Notes: a model not told the origin generated them from the sequence alone. A DNA stretch of 64,000 bases from Pseudomonas sp. AN-1 (GCF_034057115.1 NZ_CP139195.1:3968001-4032000); one strand, 5' to 3'. Positions 14,026 to 23,337 are shown, counted from the first letter of the stretch. Numbers and translations: made by a program.

Positions 14026-14796
14026 ATGAGCGACGTGGTCCTCGCCGTGGAGAACCTCAGCGCCGGCTACGGGCGCAAGGTGATCCAGCGCGATCTCAAC
14101 TTCGCCATCCGCCGCGGCGAGGTGTTCGTGGTGATGGGCGGCAGCGGCTGCGGCAAGAGCACCCTGCTGCGCCACCTGATCGGCCTGCAGGCGCCGCTGG
14201 CCGGGCGCGTGCTGCTGCACGGCGAGGACTTCTGGGCCCGCGACGAGGATGCCCGCGCCGTCCTGCAGCAGCGTTTCGGCGTGCTCTACCAGAGCGGCGC
14301 GCTGTGGAGCGGCATGACCCTGCGCGAGAACATCACCCTGCCGCTGGCCGCCTACCACCCGCACCTCGGCCAGGCCGAGCTGGACGAACTGGCCGCGCTC
14401 AAGCTGGCGCTGGTCGGCCTGCCCGGCTGCGACGAGCTGTACCCGGCCGAGCTGTCCGGCGGCATGCGCAAGCGCGCCGGCCTGGCGCGGGCGCTGGCGC
14501 TCGACCCCGAGGTGCTGTTCTTCGACGAGCCCTCGGCCGGCCTCGACCCGCTCAGCTCCATGGCCCTCGACGAGCTGATCCTGCAGCTGCGCGACAGCCT
14601 GGGTGCCAGCATCGTGCTGGTCACCCACGAGCTGCCGAGCATCTACCGGGTGGCCGACACCTGTCTGTTCCTCGACCATCGCACGCGCACCCAGATCGCC
14701 CTGGGTCCGCTGCGGCAACTGCTGGAGGAAGGGCCGCCGAGCGTGCGGCGCTTCCTGCGCCGCGGCGATGCCCCCGCGTACAAGGAGTCCCCATGA
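14026..14796 (+). CDS. MlaF-family lipid ABC transporter ATP-binding protein
   Basis: A 256-residue ABC ATPase that powers the preceding permease. Walker A GGSGCGKST lies at residues 38-46, the signature LSGGM near 143 and Walker B VLFFDEPSAGLDP near 163-175, followed by the H-loop VTHE. The short spacing to the permease and the overlapping ATGA with the next gene support one mRNA. Sequence features (FGVLYQSGALWSGMTLREN) are typical of Mla/Ttg2A ATPases rather than importer ATPases. Confidence 0.94.
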   Translation: MSDVVLAVENLSAGYGRKVIQRDLNFAIRRGEVFVVMGGSGCGKSTLLRHLIGLQAPLAGRVLLHGEDFWARDEDARAVLQQRFGVLYQSGALWSGMTLRENITLPLAAYHPHLGQAELDELAALKLALVGLPGCDELYPAELSGGMRKRAGLARALALDPEVLFFDEPSAGLDPLSSMALDELILQLRDSLGASIVLVTHELPSIYRVADTCLFLDHRTRTQIALGPLRQLLEEGPPSVRRFLRRGDAPAYKESP

Positions 14797-15740
14797 GCGA
14801 GACGCGCAAACCCTTCTGGATCGGTGCCTTCCTGCTCGGCGGCATCGCCCTGCTGGCCGGCGGCCTGCTGCTGCTCGGCCGCGACAGCTGGTTCAGCCAG
14901 CCCAGCGATTACGTGGTGTACTTCACCGGTGCGCTGGATGGTCTCGACGTCGGCGCCGACGTCACCTACCGCGGCGTCAAGGTCGGCACCGTGCGCGAGA
15001 TCCGCCTGTCCTACGACCGCGAGCTCAGGGATGTGGTGATCCCGGTGGTGCTGCGCATCGACCCCGCGGCCGGCCACGAGGGGCAGAGCTTCGACCGGGT
15101 GGTCGAGCGGCTGGTCGAGCGCGGCCTGCGCGCCCAGCTGCAGACCCAGAGCCTGCTCACCGGCAAGGCGATAGTCGCGCTGGACCTGTTCCCCGGCCAG
15201 GCCGGCTACGTGCGCGAGCCCCACGACCTCGAGCTGCCGACCATCCCCAGCGTGCCCTCGCGGGTCGACCAGGCAGCGGACGTGCTGCGCGATCTGGTCG
15301 CCAGCCTGCGCGAGCTGCCGCTGCGCGAGATGGTGGTGTCGGCCAGCAACACCCTGCAGGCCCTGGAGCGCCTGAGCGCCTCTCCCGAGCTGCAGGACGG
15401 CCTGCTCAGCCTCGGCCAGACCCTGCACAATCTTGAGAGCCTGACTCAACAACTGCAGCGACAAATCCCGCCAATGCTGGATAATGCGCGCCAGGGCGGC
15501 GGCGAGCTGCGCGCGGCGATCGGCGATCTGCGCCAGGCGGCGCAGGCCGCCACGCTCGCCCTGCAGCAGATGCAGCAGCTGGCGGGCGATACCCGGCGCA
15601 GCCTCGGCCCCGAGTCCGAGGCGCAGTTCCAGCTGCTGCAGGCGCTGGAGGAACTGGGGCGGGCCAGCAAGGCCCTGCAGCGCACGGCGGAAGGCCTGGA
15701 GCAGCAGCCCGAATCGCTTATTTTTGGCAAGAAACGGTGA
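14793..15740 (+). CDS. MlaD-family MCE domain substrate-binding protein
   Basis: A 315-residue membrane-anchored periplasmic MCE protein. One N-terminal helix (WIGAFLLGGIALLAGGLLLL) precedes an MCE domain (about residues 38-115: YVVYFTGALDGLDVGADVTYRGVKVGTV, ending LLTGKAIVALDLFPG). A long Gln/Leu-rich helical tail (about 160-300) probably forms the coiled coil or barrel of MCE hexamers. It is longer than E. coli MlaD (183 residues) and closer to the PqiB/Rv-type single-MCE proteins with helical tails. The start overlaps the ATPase stop (ATGA), after AGGAG. Confidence 0.92.
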   Translation: MSETRKPFWIGAFLLGGIALLAGGLLLLGRDSWFSQPSDYVVYFTGALDGLDVGADVTYRGVKVGTVREIRLSYDRELRDVVIPVVLRIDPAAGHEGQSFDRVVERLVERGLRAQLQTQSLLTGKAIVALDLFPGQAGYVREPHDLELPTIPSVPSRVDQAADVLRDLVASLRELPLREMVVSASNTLQALERLSASPELQDGLLSLGQTLHNLESLTQQLQRQIPPMLDNARQGGGELRAAIGDLRQAAQAATLALQQMQQLAGDTRRSLGPESEAQFQLLQALEELGRASKALQRTAEGLEQQPESLIFGKKR

Positions 15741-15747
15741 TCTTTTC

Positions 15748-16449
15748 ATGGGTGTTCCACGCCTGATCCGAATGCTGGGCCTGACCGGGCTGCTCGCCAT
15801 GGCAGGCTGCGCGGCGACGCCGCCGGCGCAGTTCTACCAGCTGCAGCAGGGCAATCCCGGCCTGCCGCAGGCCGACGCCGGCGTGGCCGTGCTGCTCGGC
15901 CCGCTCAAGCTGGCCGACTATCTGCAGCGCGAGACCCTGGTGCAGCGCCAGGGCGACGACACCCTGGTGATCGCCCAGCAGGCGCGCTGGGTCGGCAGCC
16001 TGCAGGACGACGTGGCGCAGCTGCTGCTGCGCCAGCTGGCCGGCCGTCTGGACAGCAGCCGCCTGGCGCTGTATCCGGACCGGGTCGGCTTCAAACCCGA
16101 GGCGCAGCTGCTGCTGAGCATCAGCCGCCTGGACTCCGGCCCCTACCAGCCGGCCGTGCTGGAGGCGCAGTGGCGCCTGCTCGATGGCACCGGCAAGATG
16201 CTCGACAGTCGCCTGGTGCGGCTGGAGGAGAAGCACAATGGCGAGCTGACCGACCAGGTGCGCGCGCAGAGCCTGCTGCTGCAGAGCCTGGCGGCGCAGA
16301 TGGCCACGGCGGTGCGGGGAATGCCGCGTGTCGCGGCGACGCCCGCGCAGCCTGCGTCGCGCAAGGCGGCGACCTCCCGCCCGGCGGCGCCGCGCATTCC
16401 CCAGGCGGCGCCGCGGCCGGCGCCGGCCGCCGAGGTGTACCGCTTCTGA
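15748..16449 (+). CDS. PqiC-like ABC-type transport auxiliary lipoprotein
   Basis: A 233-residue lipoprotein. The signal peptide ends LLAMAGC (lipobox AGC, Cys21), followed by the pattern of the auxiliary lipoprotein family (PPAQFYQL near the mature N terminus; VAVLLGPLKLADYLQRETLV). It is probably anchored in the outer membrane as the acceptor end of the MCE transporter, as PqiC is for PqiB. A Pro/Ala-rich tail (about residues 195-230) extends past the domain and could span peptidoglycan. It is the last gene of the operon, before a strong terminator. Confidence 0.88.
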   Translation: MGVPRLIRMLGLTGLLAMAGCAATPPAQFYQLQQGNPGLPQADAGVAVLLGPLKLADYLQRETLVQRQGDDTLVIAQQARWVGSLQDDVAQLLLRQLAGRLDSSRLALYPDRVGFKPEAQLLLSISRLDSGPYQPAVLEAQWRLLDGTGKMLDSRLVRLEEKHNGELTDQVRAQSLLLQSLAAQMATAVRGMPRVAATPAQPASRKAATSRPAAPRIPQAAPRPAPAAEVYRF

Positions 16450-16462
16450 GCGGTCGGGCGAG

Positions 16463-16514
16463 CCCGAAACGACAAGGCCGCGCCGGGGTTCCGGCGCGGC
16501 CTTGTCGTTTCGGG
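16463..16514. terminator. Strong bidirectional terminator, perfect 24-bp stem
   Basis: CCCGAAACGACAAGGCC and its continuation CGCGCCGG pair perfectly with the downstream arm ending GTCGTTTCGGG. It stands between the convergent Mla-type operon and the gene ending at 16526, so it can stop transcription from both sides. There is no U-run; the stem is unusually long and GC-rich. Confidence 0.85.
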
Positions 16515-16525
16515 GCAGGCGAGGG

Positions 16526-18004
16526 TCAGGCGTGCTGCAGCATCTGGCCGAGCTGCTGTTCGAGACGCGCCGGCAACGGCTCCTGCAGGCGCTCGATGCA
16601 GCTGGCGCCGGCCGGGGAGGCGAGGGTGCGCAGGCGCGCGCGGCTGTGCAGCGCCGGGTCGGCGCCGAGGGCCTGGTCGAGCAGCAGCAGGTTGCGGCTG
16701 TGCCGGCAGAGGGTCAGTGCGCTCTGGCTGGCCGGCTGCTGCTGGATGGCTTCCGCCGGCAGGCCGTACAGGCCGTCGCCGCGGCTGAGGGCGAGTTGCA
16801 GCTGCAGGGTCAGGCCGCTGTCGGCCACCTCGACCTGCAGGGCATGGCCGAGGGCGCGCAGCAGTTCGCCGCAGCACAGGGCGCGGGTCAGGTAGTCCTC
16901 GCCGGACTGGTTGCTGTGGAACAGGATCAGGCTGCTGCCGTCGGCCAGGCGCAGCAGGTGGCCGTGGTGCAGGCGCGCTGCCTGCTCCAGGCAGTCGCGG
17001 TAGCGCTGCAGCAGTTCGCGCAGACGCGGCGGCGACAGGCGCCGTTGCAGCTCGTCCTGGCCGCCCAGCTGGGTCGCCAGCACGGCGCTGTGCACCGGCG
17101 GCAGGCCGGGGGGCGTGCCCGGCTGCAGATCGTCGGGGTCGAGGCCGAGGGCGTCGGCGTCCAGCTCGAGCTCGTCGCCGTCAGCCCGCGCCGCGGGGCG
17201 GCGGGGCGTCGCGGCAGCCGGCCGACCTTCGTCGAGCAGGTTTTCCAGCCCCTCGAACAGTTCGCCATCCTCCGCGTCGTCCAGCATCGGATCCTCCTCG
17301 ACGGCGGGGCGCGGCGGCACCAGGCGCTGCTGCAGCTGGCGGGCCAGGTCGCCGAGTTCGTCCTGGCGCTCGCTGGCCGGTGCCGGGTCGTCGGGATCGC
17401 GCAGCCACAGGCGCAGCTGCAGCAGCGGCATGCTGAGCTTGCCGCCCAGGCGCAGGCTGAGGGTCAGGGTCGCCACCAGCACGATCAGGCCGAGCAGGCC
17501 GAAGTTCTGCAGGCCGACGGTCAGCGGCTGGCGGAACTGCTGCATGTCGAGGGTCAGGTGCAGCTGGCCGGCGGCCACCTCCTGGAAGGCGATGGAGGCG
17601 GTGAACACGCCCTCGTCGGTGCCGAACAGGCCCGGCTGCGGACGGCGGCCGGCCTCGGCGATGATGCGGTTGTCGACGCCATGGATCACCACGTGGGCGA
17701 CCAGCGGGTTTTCGGCGAGCTTGTCGAGCATCACCTTGAGGCTGAGCAGGTCGTTGGACACCAGCAGCTCGGTGGCCGAAGCCACCGCCTGGCGCTTGAG
17801 GCTTTCGCCGACCGCCTCGCTCTGCTGCTGCATGACCTCGCGCACCTGCAGGTTGAACAGCCAGGCGAAGGCCAGCATCACCACGCTCACCAGGAGCAGG
17901 CTCTGGCTGGCGATGCGCAGGGCGATGGGTACCCGCCGGCGGCGCAGCGCCTGGAACAGGAGGATGAAGAAGTTGTCGGACTTGACGGGCGCGGGCCGGT
18001 TCAC
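16526..18004 (-). CDS. Conserved membrane-anchored protein, function unknown (serB-divergent)
   Basis: About 492 residues. One hydrophobic segment near the N terminus (SLLLVSVVMLAFAWLF), a periplasmic region of about 120 residues (VHxVVIHGVDNRIIAEAG-like, reminiscent of a small sensor domain), and a second helix (FGLLGLIVLVATLTLSL) followed by a HAMP-like linker and an acidic Asp/Glu/Pro-rich stretch. The C-terminal part has no recognised enzyme motif. I prefer GTG 18004 (NRPAPVKSDNFF) as start; a GTG at 18112 is possible. It is divergent from serB and matches the usual Pseudomonas neighbour order. The layout suggests a signalling protein, but the function is not known. Confidence 0.7.
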   Translation of the reverse strand: MNRPAPVKSDNFFILLFQALRRRRVPIALRIASQSLLLVSVVMLAFAWLFNLQVREVMQQQSEAVGESLKRQAVASATELLVSNDLLSLKVMLDKLAENPLVAHVVIHGVDNRIIAEAGRRPQPGLFGTDEGVFTASIAFQEVAAGQLHLTLDMQQFRQPLTVGLQNFGLLGLIVLVATLTLSLRLGGKLSMPLLQLRLWLRDPDDPAPASERQDELGDLARQLQQRLVPPRPAVEEDPMLDDAEDGELFEGLENLLDEGRPAAATPRRPAARADGDELELDADALGLDPDDLQPGTPPGLPPVHSAVLATQLGGQDELQRRLSPPRLRELLQRYRDCLEQAARLHHGHLLRLADGSSLILFHSNQSGEDYLTRALCCGELLRALGHALQVEVADSGLTLQLQLALSRGDGLYGLPAEAIQQQPASQSALTLCRHSRNLLLLDQALGADPALHSRARLRTLASPAGASCIERLQEPLPARLEQQLGQMLQHA

Positions 18005-18135
18005 GAGAGGGGGGCTCGGCTCTGGAAAAAGGGAGTGGAAGTATAGCGGGGCCCCGTGCGCACGGGCAAAGCGCGCTGCCAGATGGTGCGCATTCCGGGT
18101 AGAATGCCGCACTTTCAGTTCCGCGGAGGTGCGCC

Positions 18136-19350
18136 GTGCGTGAAATCGTCCTGATCAACATCACCGGGGAGGATCGGCCGGGGCTGACCGCGGCCATCAC
18201 CGGCGTGCTCGCCCGTGGCGGGGTGAACATCCTCGACATCGGCCAGGCGGTGATCCACGACACCCTGTCGTTCGGCATCCTGGTCGAGATCCCGCACGGC
18301 AGCCAGGCGTCCTCGGTGCTCAAGGACGTGCTGTTCACCGGCTACGAGCTGGATCAGCAGGTGCGCTTCACCCCGGTGTCCGAGGCCGACTACCAGCAGT
18401 GGGTCGGCGGTCAGGGCAAGGCGCGCCACATCGTCACCCTGCTGACCCGCAAGGTGACCGCCGAGCAACTGCATCGGGTCAGTTCGATCACCGCCAAGTA
18501 CGGGTTGAACATCGACCACATCGATCGCCTGTCCGGACGCATGCCGCTGGATACGCCGGCCGAGCACGGCAAGGGCTGCATCGAGTTCTCGGTGCGCGGC
18601 GAGGCGGCCGATCCGGCGGCGCTGCGCGCCGAGTTCCTCAGCGTCGCCCAGGAACTCAACGTCGACATCGCCTTCCAGCAGGACACCATCTTCCGCCGCA
18701 ACCGCCGCCTGGCGGTGTTCGACATGGACTCGACGCTGATCGAGGCCGAGGTGATCGACGAACTGGCCAAGGCCGCCGGGGTCGGCGCGCAGGTGGCCGA
18801 GATCACCGAGCGGGCGATGCGCGGCGAGCTGGACTTCCGGGCCAGCTTCAAGGAGCGCCTGGCGCTGCTCAAGGGGCTGCCCGAGGAGGTGCTGGAAGGC
18901 ATCGGCGCCTCGCTGCGCCTGACCGAGGGCGCCGAGACCCTGTTCGCCGAGCTCAAGCGCCTGGGCTACAAGACCGCCATCCTCTCCGGCGGCTTCACCT
19001 ACTTCGCCCGCCAGCTGCAGCAGAAGCTCGGCATCGACTACGTGTTCGCCAACGAGCTGGAGATCGTCGACGGCAAGGTCACCGGCGTGGCGGTGGAGCC
19101 GATCGTCGACGCCCAGCGCAAGGCCGACCTGCTGCGCCAGCTCACCGAGCAGGAGGGCCTGCGCCTGGAGCAGACCATCGCCGTCGGCGACGGCGCCAAC
19201 GACCTGCCGATGCTGGCCATCGCCGGCCTGGGCGTGGCCTTCCGCGCCAAGCCGCTGGTCAAGCAGTCGGCCAAGCAGGCAATCTCTACCCTCGGCCTCG
19301 ACGGCATCCTCTACCTGCTGGGCTATCGCGACCGCGAAAGCTTCGAGTGA
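18136..19350 (+). CDS. serB: Phosphoserine phosphatase SerB
   Basis: Last step of serine synthesis: removes phosphate from phosphoserine. The 404 residues include two N-terminal ACT-type domains (IVLINITGEDRPGL; VTLLTRKVTAEQL) as in pseudomonads and mycobacteria, then a HAD phosphatase domain with DMDSTL (nucleophile Asp196), the Ser/Lys segments (SGGFTYF; RKAD) and GDGANDLPM (Asp352). It starts at GTG 18136 after CGGAGG. A TAGAAT -10 box is visible at 18100-18105. The extra ACT domain suggests amino-acid feedback. Confidence 0.97.
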   Translation: MREIVLINITGEDRPGLTAAITGVLARGGVNILDIGQAVIHDTLSFGILVEIPHGSQASSVLKDVLFTGYELDQQVRFTPVSEADYQQWVGGQGKARHIVTLLTRKVTAEQLHRVSSITAKYGLNIDHIDRLSGRMPLDTPAEHGKGCIEFSVRGEAADPAALRAEFLSVAQELNVDIAFQQDTIFRRNRRLAVFDMDSTLIEAEVIDELAKAAGVGAQVAEITERAMRGELDFRASFKERLALLKGLPEEVLEGIGASLRLTEGAETLFAELKRLGYKTAILSGGFTYFARQLQQKLGIDYVFANELEIVDGKVTGVAVEPIVDAQRKADLLRQLTEQEGLRLEQTIAVGDGANDLPMLAIAGLGVAFRAKPLVKQSAKQAISTLGLDGILYLLGYRDRESFE

Positions 19351-19365
19351 GCGGAGGCCAGCCAT

Positions 19366-19392
19366 GAAAAAACCGCCGTGAGGCGGTTTTTT
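19366..19392. terminator. Bidirectional intrinsic terminator between serB and fimX
   Basis: AAAAAACCGCC and GGCGGTTTTTT flank a short loop, giving an A-run and U-run on both strands. It lies between the convergent serB and fimX ends. Confidence 0.9.
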
Positions 19393-19411
19393 CGTTCCGG
19401 GGCCGGGGCCT

Positions 19412-21481
19412 TCAGTCTTCGCCGGAGGAGAACTCGTAGTCCATCTTCGGGCTGGGCGCCTGCAGGTACAGGCCCTGCACGTAGTTGACCCCGGTCTGCC
19501 ACAGGGTGGTCAGCACGCTGGCGTTGTCCACGTTGGGCACCACGGTCAGCTTGGCCTCGTTGTGCAGTCCGGCGATCAGGGTCTTGAGCTTGTCCTGCTG
19601 TTCGGCGTCGGAGAGGTCGCGGAGCAGTTCGCTATCGAGCTTGACGAAGTCGACGTTCAGGTGGCGCAGGGTGTTGAACGGGTTGAGCGCCCCGCCGAAG
19701 CGGCTGAGCGATACCTTGCAGTGCAGCTCGGCGAGGCCCTTGGTCAGCAGCTTGGCCTGCTTGAGGTAGGCGATCGCATCCGGCTCGCCGAGTTGCAGGA
19801 TCAGGCTGTCGGCCGGCAGGCGGGCGGCCTTGAGGGCGGCGCTGAGCCAGGGCAGCAGCGCCGGGTCCTGCAGGCTGGCGGCGCCCAAGCCGATGAACAG
19901 GTGGGTGTTGTGGCCCCTGGCGCGATGCTCGCCGAGCTGGCGGATGGCGTTGAGCAGCACCCAGCGGTCGACCCGGGCGGCCAGGCCGGTCTGCTCGGCG
20001 GCGGCGAGGAACTCGGCCGGGGGCACCGCCTCGCCCTGCGGGTTGCGCAGCAGCAGGGACACTTCGTAGTGCTCGCGTTCGTCGCCGTGCAGGCTGATGA
20101 TCGGCTGGAACAGCAGCTGGAAGCCGTTGCCCTCGATGGCCTGCTGGACCATGGCGAGCAGGTTGCCGCGGCTGGCGGCGGCGGCCAGTTCCTCGGCCGG
20201 GTCGTAGATGTTGAGGGCGTTGCCGCCGGTCAGCTGGTCGGTGCAGCGCAGGGCGCGCTCGACCACCAGCTGGGCCTGGGCGCTCTGCTCGCTGATGCCG
20301 GCCACGCCGATGCTGAAGGTGACCTGCACGCTGCGCCCGCCGATGTCGAACAGGTGGCCTTCGACCTTCTTCAGCAGGGCCTGCAGCGAGGCCTCGGCCT
20401 GCGCCGGGGGCTGCGGCAGCAGGGCGGCGAAGCTGTCGTCGGCGAAGCGCGCCAGCTGGGCCTGCTCGCCGAAGTGCTGGCGCAGCAGGGTGGCGCAGTC
20501 GGCCAGCAGCAGGTCGCTGTCGGCCAGGCCGATGTCGCCGAGGAGGTTGGCATAGCGGTCGATGCGCAGCAGGGCCAGGCTGGCCGGGCTGCCGGTCTTG
20601 ACCGCCTGCTGGACGGCGTGGTCGAGCAGTTCGAGGAAGTGCACGCGGTTGTACAGGCCGGTGACCAGGTCCTGGCTGCTGATCTCGCGCAGCTTCTCGG
20701 CGAGTTCGCTGTTGTCGCTTTCCGCGCGGATCACCACCTGGGTGCAGGGCTCGCCGTCGTAGCTGGCCGGGGAGAAGGTCATGCGTGCGCGGAACTGGCT
20801 GCCGTCGTCGCGCACGCCGCCGCACAGCAGCTCGGCATGCTCGTCGCCGTTCTGCTGGTAGGTCTTGAGGAAGTCCTTGAACGCTGCCTGGTCGCTGCCC
20901 TGGATCAGGTCGATCATCGGCATGCCGGCGATGTCGTCGGCGTCGCTGTAGCCGAACAGCTCGACGTAGGCGCGGTTGACATAGATGTGCATGCCGTCGT
21001 GGACGTAGGTGATGGCATCCACCGAGCTGTCCAGCAGCAGCTGGCAGCGCCGTTCGGCCTCGCGCAGGGCCACCTCGGCATTGCGCCGGGCGCGGCGCTC
21101 CTCGAGGTTGCGCAGCTCGCGCTCGGCGACCAGCAGCAGGCGCTCCTCGTCGCTCGCCGGCACGCCGTCCTGAGCGCCGAGCAGCATGGCCTCGGTGATC
21201 GCCTCGCCGTCGTTGTCGGCGACCAGCTGCAGGAAGGGCAGGTCCTTGCCCAGGCGGCGGATGGCGCCGAGGGCTTCGTCGGGCTCGAGGTTCTCGCTGT
21301 GGGGGGCGGCGATCAGCAGGTCCCAGGTCTGCTGCAGGGCTTCGGCAAGGTCGTCGCTGGAGGTCAGGCGATGGGCGCGGGTGGCGTGGCCGGCGTTGCG
21401 GAACAGGCTGATCAGGCGCTCGGCCTCGTTCTGCGAGTCCTCGAGGAGCAGCAGGCGGACGGTTTTCTTTTCGGTGGGCAT
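19412..21481 (-). CDS. fimX: Type IV pilus regulator FimX (REC-PAS-GGDEF-EAL)
   Basis: Polar c-di-GMP receptor that governs type IV pilus assembly and twitching. ATG 21481 gives 689 residues starting MPTEKKTVRLLLLEDSQNEAERL, the expected N terminus and length. Domains in order: REC-like (about 7-125), PAS (140-255), GGDEF (265-430) and EAL (445-685). The GGDEF signature is replaced by FADDSF (346-351) and the EAL motif by EVSLLLR (about 473), so neither enzyme should be active, consistent with a binding-only receptor. Downstream of it is the serB terminator; upstream is the companion gene ending at 21544. Confidence 0.95.
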   Translation of the reverse strand: MPTEKKTVRLLLLEDSQNEAERLISLFRNAGHATRAHRLTSSDDLAEALQQTWDLLIAAPHSENLEPDEALGAIRRLGKDLPFLQLVADNDGEAITEAMLLGAQDGVPASDEERLLLVAERELRNLEERRARRNAEVALREAERRCQLLLDSSVDAITYVHDGMHIYVNRAYVELFGYSDADDIAGMPMIDLIQGSDQAAFKDFLKTYQQNGDEHAELLCGGVRDDGSQFRARMTFSPASYDGEPCTQVVIRAESDNSELAEKLREISSQDLVTGLYNRVHFLELLDHAVQQAVKTGSPASLALLRIDRYANLLGDIGLADSDLLLADCATLLRQHFGEQAQLARFADDSFAALLPQPPAQAEASLQALLKKVEGHLFDIGGRSVQVTFSIGVAGISEQSAQAQLVVERALRCTDQLTGGNALNIYDPAEELAAAASRGNLLAMVQQAIEGNGFQLLFQPIISLHGDEREHYEVSLLLRNPQGEAVPPAEFLAAAEQTGLAARVDRWVLLNAIRQLGEHRARGHNTHLFIGLGAASLQDPALLPWLSAALKAARLPADSLILQLGEPDAIAYLKQAKLLTKGLAELHCKVSLSRFGGALNPFNTLRHLNVDFVKLDSELLRDLSDAEQQDKLKTLIAGLHNEAKLTVVPNVDNASVLTTLWQTGVNYVQGLYLQAPSPKMDYEFSSGED

Positions 21482-21543
21482 GGTTGGCCAGGAACCAGCG
21501 CCGCAGGGGCGCACAAACGCGGCAGAGGGAAATGCTCGGAAAT

Positions 21544-23337
21544 CTACAAGGACTCCCAGAGCGAGTCAAAGCCAACCGGCTCGCTGTCGCCGGCCAGTCG
21601 CAAGGTTGTGACCGGTTTCCCGTCGGCAGGTTCGGTGCGTGGCGCCGGTGCCTCGAGCGGGCGGTACTCGAACTGGTTGAAGCTGCCGCTGAGGGTGTGG
21701 CGGCGGGTGAGCTGCACTGCCTGCTCCTTGCCGTCGAGGTTGAGGAGGATCTTCTGCCCCTGCTGGAACGGCAGGGTCGGCGCGATCAGCAGGTCCGGGC
21801 GACCCAGTGCCGGGATGGCGCTGAGCAGCAGACCTCGCAGGTACTGCCCCTCGGGCTTGCCGTCGTTCTGGGGGCGCAGGCCGCAGGGCTTGGCGCGCGG
21901 GGCGAGCAGTTCGATGCCGAGCTGCAGGCCGCTGCCGCGGGGCTGGCGGATCCAGCGGATCAGAGCGATGTTCCAGCCACGCTCGCCGGGGTGCTGCAGG
22001 CCGATCAGGTCGCCGGTCTGCAACTGGTCGGGCGGCGTGTCGTCCCAGGCCAGGCAGAAGCCGCCGGGGCTGTGGTTGATCACCTGCAGCTGGTGGCGCG
22101 GATACTGGCCGCTCTCGTCGGGGGCGTCGCGGCCGGGGGTGTAGTCGATGCTGGGCTGCTGGCGGCGCAGCAGCGCCTCGTTGCGCGAGGCGTCGAAGGC
22201 GCGGTTCCACGGGTCGCGCTCGCGTTCGTGGCGCTGGAAGTCGACGCTGACGGCGGTGGCTGGCAGCTGCAGGGTGTCGGCGAAGCTGCGCTGGCCGGCG
22301 ATGTGGTAGTGCAGCGCGCGGATGCCCAGGCAGGCGCTGAGCGTGCCGCTGCCGGGCATGCGGCTGAAGGCGCGCTCGGCGGGGGCGCTCCAGGCGGTGC
22401 ACAGGTGCTGCAGCAGGTCGTCGCCGACGCCATGGGGCATGGACAGGCGGCTGCCCTGGCGCTGCACGGTGCCGAGCCGCAGGTAGGTGCGCAGCTCGCT
22501 GACCAGGGCCTGCGGGTCGAGGCCGAGCAGTTGCGCGGGGTCCTCGTTGTGCAGCAGGCTGGCGTAGCGCGGCGGGCTGTCGGTGCCCGGGGCGAAGGCG
22601 AACAGGCTGCCGGGCAGGCGCGCGTCCTGCAGGACGGCGCGGTAGCTCCACGCCGGCAGCGCTTCGCCGAGCTGGAGGATGGCCTGCTGGCGCAGCTGGT
22701 TGCAGCGTGCGCTGCCCAGCAGCAGGCTGGCCAGGTAGCACTGCTCGATGGTCTGTTCGCGGCCGTCGATGCCCGGCAGCGGCAGGCGCTGGAGCTGGCG
22801 GGCGGCGGCGGCGCGGTAGAGCTGGTGCAGCTCCAGCCAGAAACCCTGGCTGGGCGGCATGTAGAGCAGGCTGAACTGGCAGAGCATCTGGTACAGCGCG
22901 TGCTGGCCCAGCAACAGGGCGCGGGCGCACAGCTGGCGGCTGGCATCGCTGGGCGGCAGGGCCAGCGCCTCGCTGGCGGTCAGCTTGGCGGCGCGCGCCA
23001 GCTGCTGCTGCAGGGTCTGGCACAGGGCGGCGATCTGCTGGCGGCGCTCGTCGAGGATCACCACCGGGCTGCGCAGGTGCTTCTGCAACTGGCCGCAGAC
23101 GAACAGCACCTCCGGCTCGAGCAGCTCGAGCAACTGCTGGCGGTTGGCCGGCGGCGTACGCAGGCGGTTGAGTTCCTGCAGGGCGGTATACAGGCGGCGG
23201 GCGGTTTCGCCGAGGTTGGCCTTGGGCAGCTCGGCGATCCAGCCGCGCAGCGCCGCCGGCTGCGCCGCGGCGAAGGACAGGCTGGCCAGGTCCGGCGGTG
23301 TGACGCGCAACAGGTCGTAGGAGGAGTGCAGGTCCAT
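21544..23337 (-). CDS. Conserved protein upstream of fimX with a possible degenerate PilZ-like region
   Basis: A 597-residue soluble protein with no signal peptide. The first 330 residues are helical and Leu/Gln-rich, with no family I can name. A segment at about 410-480 (QLQVINHSPGGFCLAW, then GDLIGL, then NIALIRWIR and LQLGIELLAP) has the NxSxxG core and strand order of PilZ domains, but the RxxxR motif before it is not clear. It ends with an acidic tail. It is 62 bases upstream of fimX on the same strand, an order conserved in Pseudomonas, so a role with FimX is plausible. C-di-GMP binding is a guess. Confidence 0.7.
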   Translation of the reverse strand: MDLHSSYDLLRVTPPDLASLSFAAAQPAALRGWIAELPKANLGETARRLYTALQELNRLRTPPANRQQLLELLEPEVLFVCGQLQKHLRSPVVILDERRQQIAALCQTLQQQLARAAKLTASEALALPPSDASRQLCARALLLGQHALYQMLCQFSLLYMPPSQGFWLELHQLYRAAAARQLQRLPLPGIDGREQTIEQCYLASLLLGSARCNQLRQQAILQLGEALPAWSYRAVLQDARLPGSLFAFAPGTDSPPRYASLLHNEDPAQLLGLDPQALVSELRTYLRLGTVQRQGSRLSMPHGVGDDLLQHLCTAWSAPAERAFSRMPGSGTLSACLGIRALHYHIAGQRSFADTLQLPATAVSVDFQRHERERDPWNRAFDASRNEALLRRQQPSIDYTPGRDAPDESGQYPRHQLQVINHSPGGFCLAWDDTPPDQLQTGDLIGLQHPGERGWNIALIRWIRQPRGSGLQLGIELLAPRAKPCGLRPQNDGKPEGQYLRGLLLSAIPALGRPDLLIAPTLPFQQGQKILLNLDGKEQAVQLTRRHTLSGSFNQFEYRPLEAPAPRTEPADGKPVTTLRLAGDSEPVGFDSLWESL

